Positions 25,925-33,669 of a DNA stretch of 35,472 bases are shown one piece after another. The notes under the pieces were generated by a model. That model had not been told where the DNA came from, searched no databases, and saw only the letters and a list, made by a program, of their open reading frames with translations. Both the position numbers and the translations under genes were made by a program. This stretch comes from Streptomyces fulvoviolaceus (GTDB lineage: Bacteria; Actinomycetota; Actinomycetes; Streptomycetales; Streptomycetaceae), in the NCBI RefSeq assembly GCF_000718165.1, contig NZ_JOEY01000073.1, positions 1 to 35,472 of the forward strand, given 5' to 3'. Each line of letters opens with the position of its first letter. Within the stretch, counting starts at the first letter, position 1.

Positions 25925-26791
25925 TCAGTCGGCCGGTCCGGTGGGCTGGTGTTGGGCGGCGGCCCACGAGGCGAGGATGCGCAGGCGGTCGTGGGTGGGA
26001 GTACCGACTTCGGCAGTCCACACGACCAGTTGCTGGTCGGGGTCGGTGCTGGCGGTCAGGGTGTCCCAGTCGAGGGAGAGTTCCCCGGCGACGGGATGGG
26101 CGAGGACTTTGGTGCCCACGCTCAACGTGGCGACGTGGTGGGCGGCCCACCACGTGCGGAAGTCCCCGTCCTGGACGGAGAGCTCCCCGACCAGGGAGGC
26201 CAGCCGTGGATCGTCCGGATACTTTGCCGCCTCCATACGAAATTGCGCGACGCAGGTACGGGCCACGCTTTTCCAGTCCGCATAAAGGGTTCGCATCGCC
26301 GGGTCGGTGAAAAGGATGCGCACGTAGTTGCGATGCTTTTCCGGAATAGTGCCGAAGTCGGTGATGAGGGCCGCCGCAAGAGGGTTCCAGGCAATGACGT
26401 CCATCCGGTGGCCCATGACGATCGCAGGGGTGGAGGTGAGGTCGTCCAGAACCCGGCGCAGCTGTGGCTGGACCTTCTGCGAGGCGCGACGGCGGGGCCT
26501 GGCGGTCTCCTTCCCTGCCAGGCCGAAGAGGTAGCGGCGGTGGTCGTCGTCCAGGTGCAGCGCCTCGGCCAGCGCCTGCAGAACGGGCGCTGAGGCGGGC
26601 ATGCGGCCCTGCTCCAGCCGGGTGTAGTAATCCGTGGAGATCGCCGCGAGCTGGGCGACCTCCTCCCTGCGGAGCCCGGCCACCCGGCGCGGCCCGGAAC
26701 TGTCGGGCAGGCCCACGGCGCGAGGGCTCAGCTCAGCCCGGCGGGCCTTGAGGAACTCGCCCAGCTCGTTGAGGTGCGGTGTCGGACTCAT
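25925..26791 (-). CDS. XRE-family regulator with MmyB-type ligand-binding domain
   Basis: The 288-residue protein has an N-terminal helix-turn-helix (LGEFLKARRAEL, RRVAGLRREEVAQLAAISTD, YYTRLEQGR at about 10-80) and a C-terminal PAS-like MmyB domain. The latter includes PAIVMGHRMDVIAWNPLAAAL, NYVRILFTDPAMRTLYADW and LVGELSVQDGDFRTWWAAHHV. In characterised relatives the second domain binds a fatty acid-like ligand. The ATG at 26791 gives the usual N-terminus; its GGAGG is only one base from the ATG, an unusually tight spacing. It is divergent from the carboxymuconolactone decarboxylase-like operon, with a palindrome and a direct repeat between, so it is the probable regulator of that operon. 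Confidence 0.88.
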   Translation of the reverse strand: MSPTPHLNELGEFLKARRAELSPRAVGLPDSSGPRRVAGLRREEVAQLAAISTDYYTRLEQGRMPASAPVLQALAEALHLDDDHRRYLFGLAGKETARPRRRASQKVQPQLRRVLDDLTSTPAIVMGHRMDVIAWNPLAAALITDFGTIPEKHRNYVRILFTDPAMRTLYADWKSVARTCVAQFRMEAAKYPDDPRLASLVGELSVQDGDFRTWWAAHHVATLSVGTKVLAHPVAGELSLDWDTLTASTDPDQQLVVWTAEVGTPTHDRLRILASWAAAQHQPTGPAD

Positions 26792-26796
26792 ACCTC

Positions 26797-26824
26797 CAGT
26801 GTGACAGCGGATCCGCTCACACTG
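26797..26824. promoter_or_regulatory. CAGTGTGA/TCACACTG palindrome
   Basis: Arms CAGTGTGA (26797-26804) and TCACACTG (26817-26824) enclose a GCGGATCCGC palindrome offset by two bases. It lies immediately upstream of the MmyB-type regulator start in the divergent promoter region: an operator candidate for self-regulation. Confidence 0.6.
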
Positions 26825-26838
26825 AGGGGGAGAAAACT

Positions 26839-26866
26839 CTCCCAGGATGTTTTCCTCCCAGGATGT
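26839..26866. repeat. Direct repeat CTCCCAGGATGT x2, period 16
   Basis: CTCCCAGGATGT occurs at 26839-26850 and 26855-26866. Repeat spacing is 16 nt, not a whole number of helical turns, so the copies would face different sides of the DNA. It may be a second regulator site or part of the promoter for the plus-strand operon starting at 26977. Confidence 0.5.
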
Positions 26867-26976
26867 AACTCTCCTCTGCACGGGGGTGCGCCCGCGTGCA
26901 AGCCTCGAGTGCAGAACGGCAAGAAGAGCAATCGGAACCGGCCGGTCGAAGGATCATTATGGAAGGAAATGCGTTC

Positions 26977-27303
26977 ATGACCGAAAAGGAATCACCGGCG
27001 CAAAAGGCTCTGGGCGATGTGGCGCCGAAAATGGTGGAGCTGACCGACGAGGTCCTTTTCGGGGACGTGTGGAAGCGTCCCGGGCTTTCTCCGCGGGACC
27101 GCAGTCTGGTCACGGTCACGGCGCTGGCCGCCCTGTACCGGGGTGAGCAGCTCACCTTCCATCTGCGGCTGGCCCTGGACAACGGGCTGAGCCGCGAAGA
27201 GCTGGCCGAGGCGCTGACGCACCTGGCCTTCTACGCGGGCTGGCCCAACGCCATGGATGCCCTCACCCGCCTCAAGGACATCACTGCCCCTGCCGCGGCC
27301 TGA
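26977..27303 (+). CDS. Carboxymuconolactone decarboxylase-like (AhpD-fold) protein
   Basis: The 108-residue helical protein matches the CMD family: VLFGDVWKRPGLSPRDRSLVTVTALAAL, LTFHLRLALDNGLSREELAEAL and THLAFYAGWPNAMDAL. It lacks the CxxC of AhpD peroxidase-type members, so a decarboxylase/lactonase-like or hydrolase role is more likely than alkylhydroperoxidase. The ATG at 26977 has GGAAGGA upstream. It is the first gene of a plus-strand run followed by a cupin (54 nt) and a quinone oxidoreductase. That CMD-cupin pair recurs in many actinobacteria and proteobacteria without a settled function. Confidence 0.88.
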   Translation: MTEKESPAQKALGDVAPKMVELTDEVLFGDVWKRPGLSPRDRSLVTVTALAALYRGEQLTFHLRLALDNGLSREELAEALTHLAFYAGWPNAMDALTRLKDITAPAAA

Positions 27304-27357
27304 GTCGGGCCCACCCCTGTACCCCCCCCTTTACGGTCGTACGAGAGGAACAGCGAG

Positions 27358-27777
27358 ATGGAGTTCGTCAAGCCCCAGCCCACCGGCAAGGGCCCCAAGG
27401 ACTGGTTCAACGGTGACGTCTGGTTCGACGTCATCCACGCAGGCCAAGAGCCCTCCCGGCTCCGGGCCAACATGGTGCGCTTCGCACCGGGTGCCCACAC
27501 CGCCTGGCACCACCACGCCGTCGGCCAGACCCTGCACGTCGTGGCCGGTATCGCCCTGATCGGCACCCGCGACGGCACCGTCTTCGAAGCCCACCCCGGC
27601 CAGACTGTGACCTGTCCGCCCGGCGAGGAGCACTGGCACGGCGCCACCGAGGACCGCTTCATGCAGCACCTCGCCCTGTGGGACGGCACCGCCCCCGACG
27701 ACGACCGGCCCGAGACGACCTGGCTGGAGCACGTCACCGACGAGCAGTACCGCGCCCCCCGCACCCGCAATCACTGA
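27358..27777 (+). CDS. Cupin-domain protein
   Basis: The 139-residue protein is a small cupin. Motif 1 is FAPGAHTAWHHHAVGQTLHVVAGIALIG, with HHH and the Gln that replaces the usual Glu, and motif 2 is PGQTVTCPPGEEHWHGA. It resembles TM1287/QdtA-like stand-alone cupins placed beside CMD-like genes. AGAGGAA lies about 7 nt before the ATG. It should act with the preceding CMD-like protein on the same unknown substrate. Confidence 0.86.
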   Translation: MEFVKPQPTGKGPKDWFNGDVWFDVIHAGQEPSRLRANMVRFAPGAHTAWHHHAVGQTLHVVAGIALIGTRDGTVFEAHPGQTVTCPPGEEHWHGATEDRFMQHLALWDGTAPDDDRPETTWLEHVTDEQYRAPRTRNH

Positions 27778-27802
27778 CCCGTACGCGAAGGGAAACCCGC
27801 TC

Positions 27803-28789
27803 ATGCCCGCCACGATGACCGCCCTGTTCGGCGGCACCGGACCCGACTGGACGCCGCGCCAGGTCTCCGTCCCCGAACCGGGCCCGGGGCAGGTCGTGGT
27901 ACGCGCCCGCGCGGTGGCCCTCAACAACGCCGACGCCTCCATGCTGGCCGCTGCCGACCCCACATCCGGCGGCACGGGCAAGGAGTACCAGGCCGGCTAC
28001 GAATTCGCCGGTGAGGTCACCGCCGTCGGCAACGGAGTCCAGGCACCCGCGGTGGGCAGCCGGGTGATGGGCACGACACCGGGCAGCTTCGCCCAGTACG
28101 TCCTGGCCGACCACCGGCACATCCTGCCCGTCCCCGACGAACTCGGGTACAAGCAGGCATGCGCACTGCCCACCGGCATGCTCACCGAACACGGAGCCCT
28201 CACCGTGGCCGGTTTCCGGGCCGGGCAGTCGGTGCTGGTCACCGGAGCCACCTCCAGCATCGCCCTGATCGGTGTGCAGATCGCCCGCGCCCTGGGCGCG
28301 AGCCAGATCATCGCCACCACTCGCAGTGCCACCAAAGACGGCCTGCTGGAGCAGGCCGGGGCGGACACCGTCGTGGTCACCGGCGAGCAGGACCTGACCC
28401 AGGCCGTGCTCGCCGCCACCGGCGGCGAAGGCGTGGACGTCGTCCTGGACCACGTCGGCGGCCAGACCTTCGCCGCCTGCCTGCCCGCCACCCGCACCGA
28501 CGGCGCCGTCATCAACATCGGCCGCCTGGACCGGGCCGCCTCCACCATCGACCTCGACGCCCTCTCCTACCGCCACCTCCGCGTCCGCGGAGTGTCCTTC
28601 GGCTTCACACGACCTGCCGAACTCGGCGCCGTCATCGCCACAGCCGGCCAGGCGCTGCTGCCCGCCGTCGCCGACGGCCGGGTACGCCCCCTGATCGACA
28701 CCACTCTGTCCTTCGACACCGCCGCCGAGGCCGCCGAACGCCTCCGCTCCCACGAGGCCCACGGAAAGATCATCCTCACCGTCCCCTGA
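27803..28789 (+). CDS. Zinc-independent quinone oxidoreductase-like MDR protein
   Basis: The 328-residue medium-chain dehydrogenase/reductase has the GroES-like domain (VVVRARAVALNNADASML and YEFAGEVTAVGNGVQ) and an NADP-binding fold from about residue 140 (GQSVLVTGATSSIALIGVQIARALGAS). The catalytic zinc Cys (position equivalent to GxCHSD) is absent: the site reads LNNADAS. This places it with quinone reductases and enoyl reductases rather than alcohol dehydrogenases. GAAGGGAAA lies about 10 nt before the ATG. It is 25 nt after the cupin, and in the same operon. Confidence 0.9.
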   Translation: MPATMTALFGGTGPDWTPRQVSVPEPGPGQVVVRARAVALNNADASMLAAADPTSGGTGKEYQAGYEFAGEVTAVGNGVQAPAVGSRVMGTTPGSFAQYVLADHRHILPVPDELGYKQACALPTGMLTEHGALTVAGFRAGQSVLVTGATSSIALIGVQIARALGASQIIATTRSATKDGLLEQAGADTVVVTGEQDLTQAVLAATGGEGVDVVLDHVGGQTFAACLPATRTDGAVINIGRLDRAASTIDLDALSYRHLRVRGVSFGFTRPAELGAVIATAGQALLPAVADGRVRPLIDTTLSFDTAAEAAERLRSHEAHGKIILTVP

Positions 28790-28890
28790 ACGCCGGTCAG
28801 CAGCAGCCCCTGCGACGGCCGCGTCCGCTGTCCCGGCACCCACCTGACAGCCCGACGTCAACCCACAGCAACGAAAGCGAGTTGTCCCTC

Positions 28891-29925
28891 ATGCGGGCCA
28901 CCTACATGTACGAAGCCGGCGACGTACGCGTCCAGGACGCACCCGATCCGGTCATCGAGCAGCCCACCGACGCGATTGTGCGTGTCGTCCGCTCCTGCGT
29001 GTGCGGCAGCGACCTGCACCCCTACCACACCATGTCGGCATCCGGCGGGCCCGTTCCCATGGGCCACGAGTTCCTCGGCACGGTCGAGGAACTCGGTTCG
29101 GAGGTCTCCGGTCTGAAGCGCGGCGACCTGGTGGTGGCGCCGTTCGCGTTCGCCGACAACACCTGCGAGTTCTGCCGCGAGGGCCTGCACACCTCTTGCC
29201 CCAACGGCGGCTTCTTCGCCGCCGGCATCGGCGGAGCCCAGGCCGAGGCAGTCCGTGTCCCTCAGGCCCAGGGCACTCTGGTCAAGCTCCCGGGCGACGT
29301 CGACGAGAAGCTGCTGCCGTCCTTGCTGACGCTGGCCGACGTGTACGGCACCGGCTACCACGCCGCCCACCAGGCCCGCGTCAAGCCCGGCGACTCCGTC
29401 ACCGTCATCGGCGACGGCGCCGTCGGCCTGCTCGCGGTGCTGTCGGCCAAGCAGCTCGGAGCCGAGCGGATCATCCTCATGGGCCGGCACAAGGACCGCA
29501 CCGATCTCGGACGCTACTTCGGGGCCACCGACGTTGTCGCCGAACGCGGCGAGGAGGGCATCGCCAAGGTCCGCGACCTGACCGGAGGCCACGGCACCCG
29601 CGCCGTCCTCGAAGCCGTCGGCCACATGCCCGCCTACGAGATGGCCGTCGGCGCCGTCCGCCCCGGCGGTGTCATCAGCCGCGTCGGCGTCCCCCAGTAC
29701 GAAGACGCCCCCGTCGGCTTCGGCACCCTCTTCGGCCCCAACGTCACCCTCACCGGCGGCCCGGCTCCCGTACGCGCCTACATCGACCAGCTCCTGCCCG
29801 ATGTTCTGAACGGCACTGTCGAGCCGGGGCGCGTCTTCGACCGCACCCTCACCCTTGAGCAGACTCCCGAGGGCTACCGCGCCATGGACCAGCGCCAGGC
29901 CCTGAAGGTCCTCGTCACTCCCTGA
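28891..29925 (+). CDS. Zinc-dependent alcohol dehydrogenase
   Basis: The 344-residue MDR enzyme has the catalytic zinc site (SCVCGSDLHPY, then MGHEFLGTVEELG), a reduced structural-zinc loop (NTCEFCREGLHTSCPNG with three Cys) and NAD(P)-binding VTVIGDGAVGLLAVLSAKQLGA near 170. It oxidises an alcohol or reduces an aldehyde. The ATG at 28891 begins MRATYMYEAGDVRVQDAP, the normal N-terminus. No strong Shine-Dalgarno is visible (only ACGAAAGCGAG). It lies 101 nt after the quinone oxidoreductase gene, and a strong hairpin closes the unit. Confidence 0.9.
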   Translation: MRATYMYEAGDVRVQDAPDPVIEQPTDAIVRVVRSCVCGSDLHPYHTMSASGGPVPMGHEFLGTVEELGSEVSGLKRGDLVVAPFAFADNTCEFCREGLHTSCPNGGFFAAGIGGAQAEAVRVPQAQGTLVKLPGDVDEKLLPSLLTLADVYGTGYHAAHQARVKPGDSVTVIGDGAVGLLAVLSAKQLGAERIILMGRHKDRTDLGRYFGATDVVAERGEEGIAKVRDLTGGHGTRAVLEAVGHMPAYEMAVGAVRPGGVISRVGVPQYEDAPVGFGTLFGPNVTLTGGPAPVRAYIDQLLPDVLNGTVEPGRVFDRTLTLEQTPEGYRAMDQRQALKVLVTP

Positions 29926-29973
29926 GCAACGGACGACCGGCTCCTCATGCGGTCGGTACGCAGTCCCACCGCG

Positions 29974-30018
29974 GAACCCGCACGCGCAGCGCTTCCCTGC
30001 AGCGCTCCGTGCGGGTTC
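29974..30018. terminator. Hairpin between the alcohol dehydrogenase and paaX-like genes
   Basis: GAACCCGCAC and GTGCGGGTTC arms enclose a second AGCGCT/AGCGCT stem. It lies between convergent genes and is a likely bidirectional terminator. Confidence 0.7.
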
Positions 30019-30050
30019 AGTGCTGTTCCTTTCAGCTGTGCCGAGCGGAA

Positions 30051-30890
30051 CTACCGTGGCGCCGCGCGGGAGAAGCCGCTCGGCACACCTTCGACGTGAC
30101 GCCGACTGGGTTCGGCGAGGAGTCCGTCCAGTTCGAGGAAGACGCGGCGGGCCACGGCCCCCGTCCAGTCATCGGGGAGCAGTTTGGCCGGGAGCCCCGG
30201 GTCGAGGTACCGCAGCCGACGCCATCGCGTCAGCATGGGCACGTAGAAGCGGAAGGCCTGCGCCGGGTCCGGGCGCCCCTGCCCCCTGAGCTCGTCGAGG
30301 ACCGGCCGGTAGGCATTGGCGAAGGCAGCGTACTGCTCCCCGATGGCCGGCATGTCCCACCAGTCGGTGGTGACGACCCGCAGATCGCCGAACGCGGCGT
30401 AGTCGGCGGTGAAGAGGTGGACGTACTCGCTCAGGTCCAGGCGTTGGAGGATGCGCCTGGTGCCCTCCAGGCGCTGGGCGGGGGCCAGCCAGGCGTCCGG
30501 CGCGATGCTGCCGAAGCCCAGTTCCAGCAGGCGTGAGCGCAGCCGGCCGCGCCGGGCGCCCTGGGACTGGGACATCGAGGACACCGCCATCACCCAGCCG
30601 TCCTCAAGCCTGGCGGGAGCGTCATGGCCGAAGATCCGCCGGTCGCCTTCCTCGAAGATCGGGTCCATGACCGGGCTCAGCCGGTAGCCCGTGTCTTGTC
30701 GTTGTTCCTCGACCAGGACATCGCGTTTCCTCAGCCGGGTCACCGCCTGGTGCACGGCGGTGCTCTCGATGTCGAGCTCGGCCATCAACGTGATGAGGTC
30801 GGTGACGGCCATCCAGCCCCCGAGGTGACGGACGCAGGTGCCGTAGAAGGTGGTGATCACAGAGCTGGGCCGGATCGTACTCGTCGACAT
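30051..30890 (-). CDS. PaaX-family transcriptional regulator
   Basis: The 279-residue protein has the PaaX layout: an N-terminal winged helix (SVITTFYGTCVRHLGGWMAVTDLI, then ESTAVHQAVTRLRKRDVL), and a long C-terminal part with DGWVMAVSSMSQSQ and a late FRFYVPMLTRWRRLRYLDPGLP, LLPDDWTGAVARRVF segment. Characterised PaaX represses phenylacetate genes and responds to phenylacetyl-CoA. No paa gene is present here, so this paralogue probably has another target. GGAGG lies 6 nt before the ATG. The gene is alone on its strand between a terminator and the SDR gene. Confidence 0.9.
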   Translation of the reverse strand: MSTSTIRPSSVITTFYGTCVRHLGGWMAVTDLITLMAELDIESTAVHQAVTRLRKRDVLVEEQRQDTGYRLSPVMDPIFEEGDRRIFGHDAPARLEDGWVMAVSSMSQSQGARRGRLRSRLLELGFGSIAPDAWLAPAQRLEGTRRILQRLDLSEYVHLFTADYAAFGDLRVVTTDWWDMPAIGEQYAAFANAYRPVLDELRGQGRPDPAQAFRFYVPMLTRWRRLRYLDPGLPAKLLPDDWTGAVARRVFLELDGLLAEPSRRHVEGVPSGFSRAAPR

Positions 30891-31016
30891 GGTCGCCTCC
30901 TCTTCGTCCTGCGGTGATCCCGAGTGGTTGATCCCGGAAGTCCTTCGAGAGCCGGCGCCGGAGCCGACCGTGTCCCAGCCCGCCGATCAGCAACCGCGGT
31001 CAGCGGTCATCTGCGG

Positions 31017-31766
31017 TCACCAGGGAGCGGTGGCGTTCTCGTCGGGCTCGTTTCCGAAGAGGGCGCCCCAGTATCCGCCGGTCGGTCCGTCGGCCGGCAG
31101 GGTGGCCAGTGCGACGCCGACCGAGGCTCCCTGGGCGGCCGTCCGCACGCCGGAGTAGCCGTTCAGGTCGGTCGAGCAGTAGCCCGGGATCGCGGCATTG
31201 ACCTTGACGGGGGTGTCCCACAGCTCCTTCGCGTACATCGCGGTGACCATGTTGAGCGCGGTCTTGGACGCCGGGTAGGCCAGGTCGACCAGTTGGACAA
31301 GCGGGCTCTGCCGGTCGGTCATCGCCGTGAGCGACCCGACCTCGCTGGAGAGGTTGACGATACGAGCGGCCTCGGCGGCGCGCAGCAGCGGCAGAAACGC
31401 ATTCGTCACCGCCACCACGGAGAACACGTTCGTGTCGAACAGCCGATGCATCACCTGCCTACTGGTCTCGCTCGGCTTCGCGCCTTCCGCGGCGGCCACG
31501 ATGCCCGCGTTGTTGACCAGGACGTCGAGGTGCCCGTACTGGTCGGCCACCCACTCGGCGGCCCGCTGGACGGAGGCGTCGTCGGTCACGTCGAGCTGCA
31601 CGAACCGGGCATCCACACCGCCCTCGCGCAGTGACTCCTCGGCCTTCCGCCCCAGCGACTCGTCGCGTGCCCCGACCAGCACGGTCATCCCGCGCTCGCC
31701 GAGAAGCCGCGCGGTCTCGTAGCCGATTCCCTTGTTCGCACCCGTGATCAGAGCGATGTGTGTCAT
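31017..31766 (-). CDS. Short-chain dehydrogenase/reductase
   Basis: The 249-residue protein has all classical SDR markers: TGANKGIG near residue 8, DVTD near 60, NNAG near 86, catalytic Ser in VNLSSEVGS, and YPASK with Tyr and Lys near 160. It resembles carbonyl reductase-type SDRs that reduce ketones with NADPH. Start at the ATG at 31766; no Shine-Dalgarno is present (GATCGCGGC precedes it), so the mRNA may be leaderless or weakly translated. It is divergent from an MmyB-type regulator, as commonly seen for regulated SDRs. Confidence 0.9.
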   Translation of the reverse strand: MTHIALITGANKGIGYETARLLGERGMTVLVGARDESLGRKAEESLREGGVDARFVQLDVTDDASVQRAAEWVADQYGHLDVLVNNAGIVAAAEGAKPSETSRQVMHRLFDTNVFSVVAVTNAFLPLLRAAEAARIVNLSSEVGSLTAMTDRQSPLVQLVDLAYPASKTALNMVTAMYAKELWDTPVKVNAAIPGYCSTDLNGYSGVRTAAQGASVGVALATLPADGPTGGYWGALFGNEPDENATAPW

Positions 31767-31783
31767 GCCGCGATCGTGCACCG

Positions 31784-31832
31784 TGCCGCCGAGCGGCGGC
31801 AGAGACCTGTCGGGGCTGGTACCAGCTGTACC
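31784..31832. promoter_or_regulatory. Inverted repeats in the SDR/regulator divergent promoter region
   Basis: TGCCGCCG and CGGCGGCA (31784-31801) form an 8-bp arm hairpin. GGTAC and GTACC (31818-31832) flank a CAGCT centre. The second is a better operator candidate for the MmyB-type regulator and lies midway between the two starts. Confidence 0.5.
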
Positions 31833-31868
31833 ACCCAGGAGCGGCGCACACGGTGGCAGACTCGACAT

Positions 31869-32702
31869 GTGATACCACGCGAGGAACTGGCGGCGTACCT
31901 ACGGGCGCGGAGGGCGCGGCTGCGGCCGAGTGATGTGGGCCTGCCCGACAGCGCCCGACGCCGTACGCCCGGGCTACGCCGGCAGGACGTGGCGCAGCTC
32001 GCCGGTATATCGATCGACTACTACATCCGCCTGGAGCAGGGGCGCGGTTCCAACCCCTCCCGGCAGGTGCTCTCCGCTCTGTCCAGGGCACTGCTGCTCA
32101 CCGCGGACGAGCGCGAGTACCTGTTCCGGGTGGCCGGAGAGAACCCTCCCGCGGTCTGCGGCCCGACCCGCGAGCTGCCGCCGGCGATCGAGTACGTGCT
32201 CGCCGGCATGCCGGAAGTGCCGGCCTACGTGGTCGACGCGAAGTACGACGTCCTGGCGTGGAACCATCTCGCGACCTACTTCCTCGGCGATCTGACGTCG
32301 GTCCCGGAGCACGGGCGCAACATGGCCCGCTGGATGTTCGGCCATCCGGCCGACGACCCGAACTGGCACGACGAGGCCTCGGTCGAGTTCGCCCGCTCCA
32401 CCGTCGCCGATCTGCGGGCGGCCTACGCCCGCTACCCCGGCGATGCGGGCATCGAGGGGCTGGTCACCGAGTTGCTCGGTCTCTCGGAGCGCTTCGCCGA
32501 GATGTGGGCCGCCCACGATGTCGTAGTGCGACGCAAGATCATCAAGAAGTTGCACTCGCCGACGAACGGGTGGATGGAGTGCGAGTGTCAGGTGCTGCAG
32601 ATCTCCGAGACCGGGCAGCGCATCATCATCTACTACGCCGAGCCGGGCTCGCCCGCTCGCGAGATGTTCCGCGATCTCGCCGCGGCTCAGTCCACCGCAT
32701 GA
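31869..32702 (+). CDS. XRE-family regulator with MmyB-type ligand-binding domain
   Basis: The 277-residue protein has the family's helix-turn-helix (LAAYLRARRARL, RRRTPGLRRQDVAQLAGISI, DYYIRLEQGRG at about 5-60) and an MmyB ligand-binding domain with PAYVVDAKYDVLAWNHLATY, ADLRAAYARYPGD and FAEMWAAHDVVVR. GTG at 31869 gives VIPREELAAYL, the usual N-terminus. It lacks a Shine-Dalgarno, so leaderless translation is possible. It is a paralogue of the gene at 25925 and of the broken one at 23350. It probably represses the divergent SDR. Confidence 0.88.
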   Translation: MIPREELAAYLRARRARLRPSDVGLPDSARRRTPGLRRQDVAQLAGISIDYYIRLEQGRGSNPSRQVLSALSRALLLTADEREYLFRVAGENPPAVCGPTRELPPAIEYVLAGMPEVPAYVVDAKYDVLAWNHLATYFLGDLTSVPEHGRNMARWMFGHPADDPNWHDEASVEFARSTVADLRAAYARYPGDAGIEGLVTELLGLSERFAEMWAAHDVVVRRKIIKKLHSPTNGWMECECQVLQISETGQRIIIYYAEPGSPAREMFRDLAAAQSTA

Positions 32703-32892
32703 GTGTGCCGGGCGGCTTCACGGCACTGGCAGGGAAGAGCGCGTAGCGAAAAGCGTGCCACGTGGGGGAATTCCGTGGTTGCCACGCCTCGGCAATCCGT
32801 GAACTGCGCATTGGGCGGGGAATTCTCCCGCGGAATCGCAGCCGATACGAGGAAGGCCGAGGCCCGGCAAGGATTCTTCTTCGGCAGTCCCG

Positions 32893-33381
32893 CTACTTCT
32901 GGTCCTTGGGCAGGGCCATGCCTTCGATGGCTGCGACGATCTTCGGCACGGTCCCTTCGGCGACCGCGCGAGTGACGTCGTTGTGGTAGTCGCGCGAGCG
33001 CACGATCTTTCCATCGCGGCATTCGACGACGATGATGTTGCGATTCGAGACCGAGGCGTCCTCGATGCGCGAAACGTACGTCCATTCGGCTATCACCGTG
33101 TTCGGATCCACCGTCTCGTGGATCACGAGATCGCGAACCTCGATGTCGGCGTACATACGCGAGGGCTTGTCTCGCTGGGCCTCCTGTGCCGCCTTCATTC
33201 CGGCCACGAGGCTCGCCTTGTCGGGGATCACGAACCGCTCGGGAAGCCCGAACTCGATCGAGAGCTCGACGTCGTCCGCGTACAGCTCGAGCGCCGCCTC
33301 CATCTCACCGGCACTGAAGCGCTCGATCAGCGCCGACACGGTCTCGGTCGGGGTCATGGTCGTCTCACTTGCCTCGGGCAC
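32893..33381 (-). CDS. NTF2-like/SnoaL-like protein
   Basis: The 162-residue protein has the alpha+beta cone layout of the NTF2/ketosteroid isomerase superfamily: TETVSALIERFSAGEMEAAL, ELYADDVELSIEFGLPERF, a central VIAEWTYVSRIEDASVSNRN strand pair and VECRDGKIVRSRDYHNDV near the end. The last motif matches the SnoaL-like group. GTG at 33381 has GGGAGG about 5 nt upstream and is favoured over the ATG at the Met nine codons in. Function could be isomerase, hydratase or cyclase. It is divergent from the Baeyer-Villiger monooxygenase gene and may act on the same compound. Confidence 0.85.
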   Translation of the reverse strand: MPEASETTMTPTETVSALIERFSAGEMEAALELYADDVELSIEFGLPERFVIPDKASLVAGMKAAQEAQRDKPSRMYADIEVRDLVIHETVDPNTVIAEWTYVSRIEDASVSNRNIIVVECRDGKIVRSRDYHNDVTRAVAEGTVPKIVAAIEGMALPKDQK

Positions 33382-33564
33382 GGCTGCCTCCCATAGCTGA
33401 TAACTCTTACGACCGTCACCGCAAGAGTACACACCTGCGCTCGACACGCGACCGGTTGACGCACACCTGGACGGCCACGTGTGCGATCCGAATCATGCAG
33501 GTGAGGCGGTAGTTGGCGACAGGCTGTGCTTTTTTGCGCGGCTTAACCCACCGGAAACACGCCG

Positions 33565-33590
33565 CTGCGATGCTCATCGCAACATCGCAG
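33565..33590. promoter_or_regulatory. CTGCGATG/CATCGCA repeats upstream of the monooxygenase
   Basis: TGCGATG-CT-CATCGCA (33566-33581) is a perfect 7-bp-arm palindrome, followed at once by another CATCGCA(G) half at 33583-33590. Further right, ACGGCC (33598) and GGCCGT (33620) form another inverted pair. It is a likely operator region for the divergent SnoaL-like and monooxygenase genes; no local regulator is visible. Confidence 0.55.
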
Positions 33591-33669
33591 TTTCATGACG
33601 GCCGTAATAGAACTGTACTGGCCGTGAGAGCGTGTGGGAGTGCGCTCGGCCGAGCGAGAGGGTGGGATC

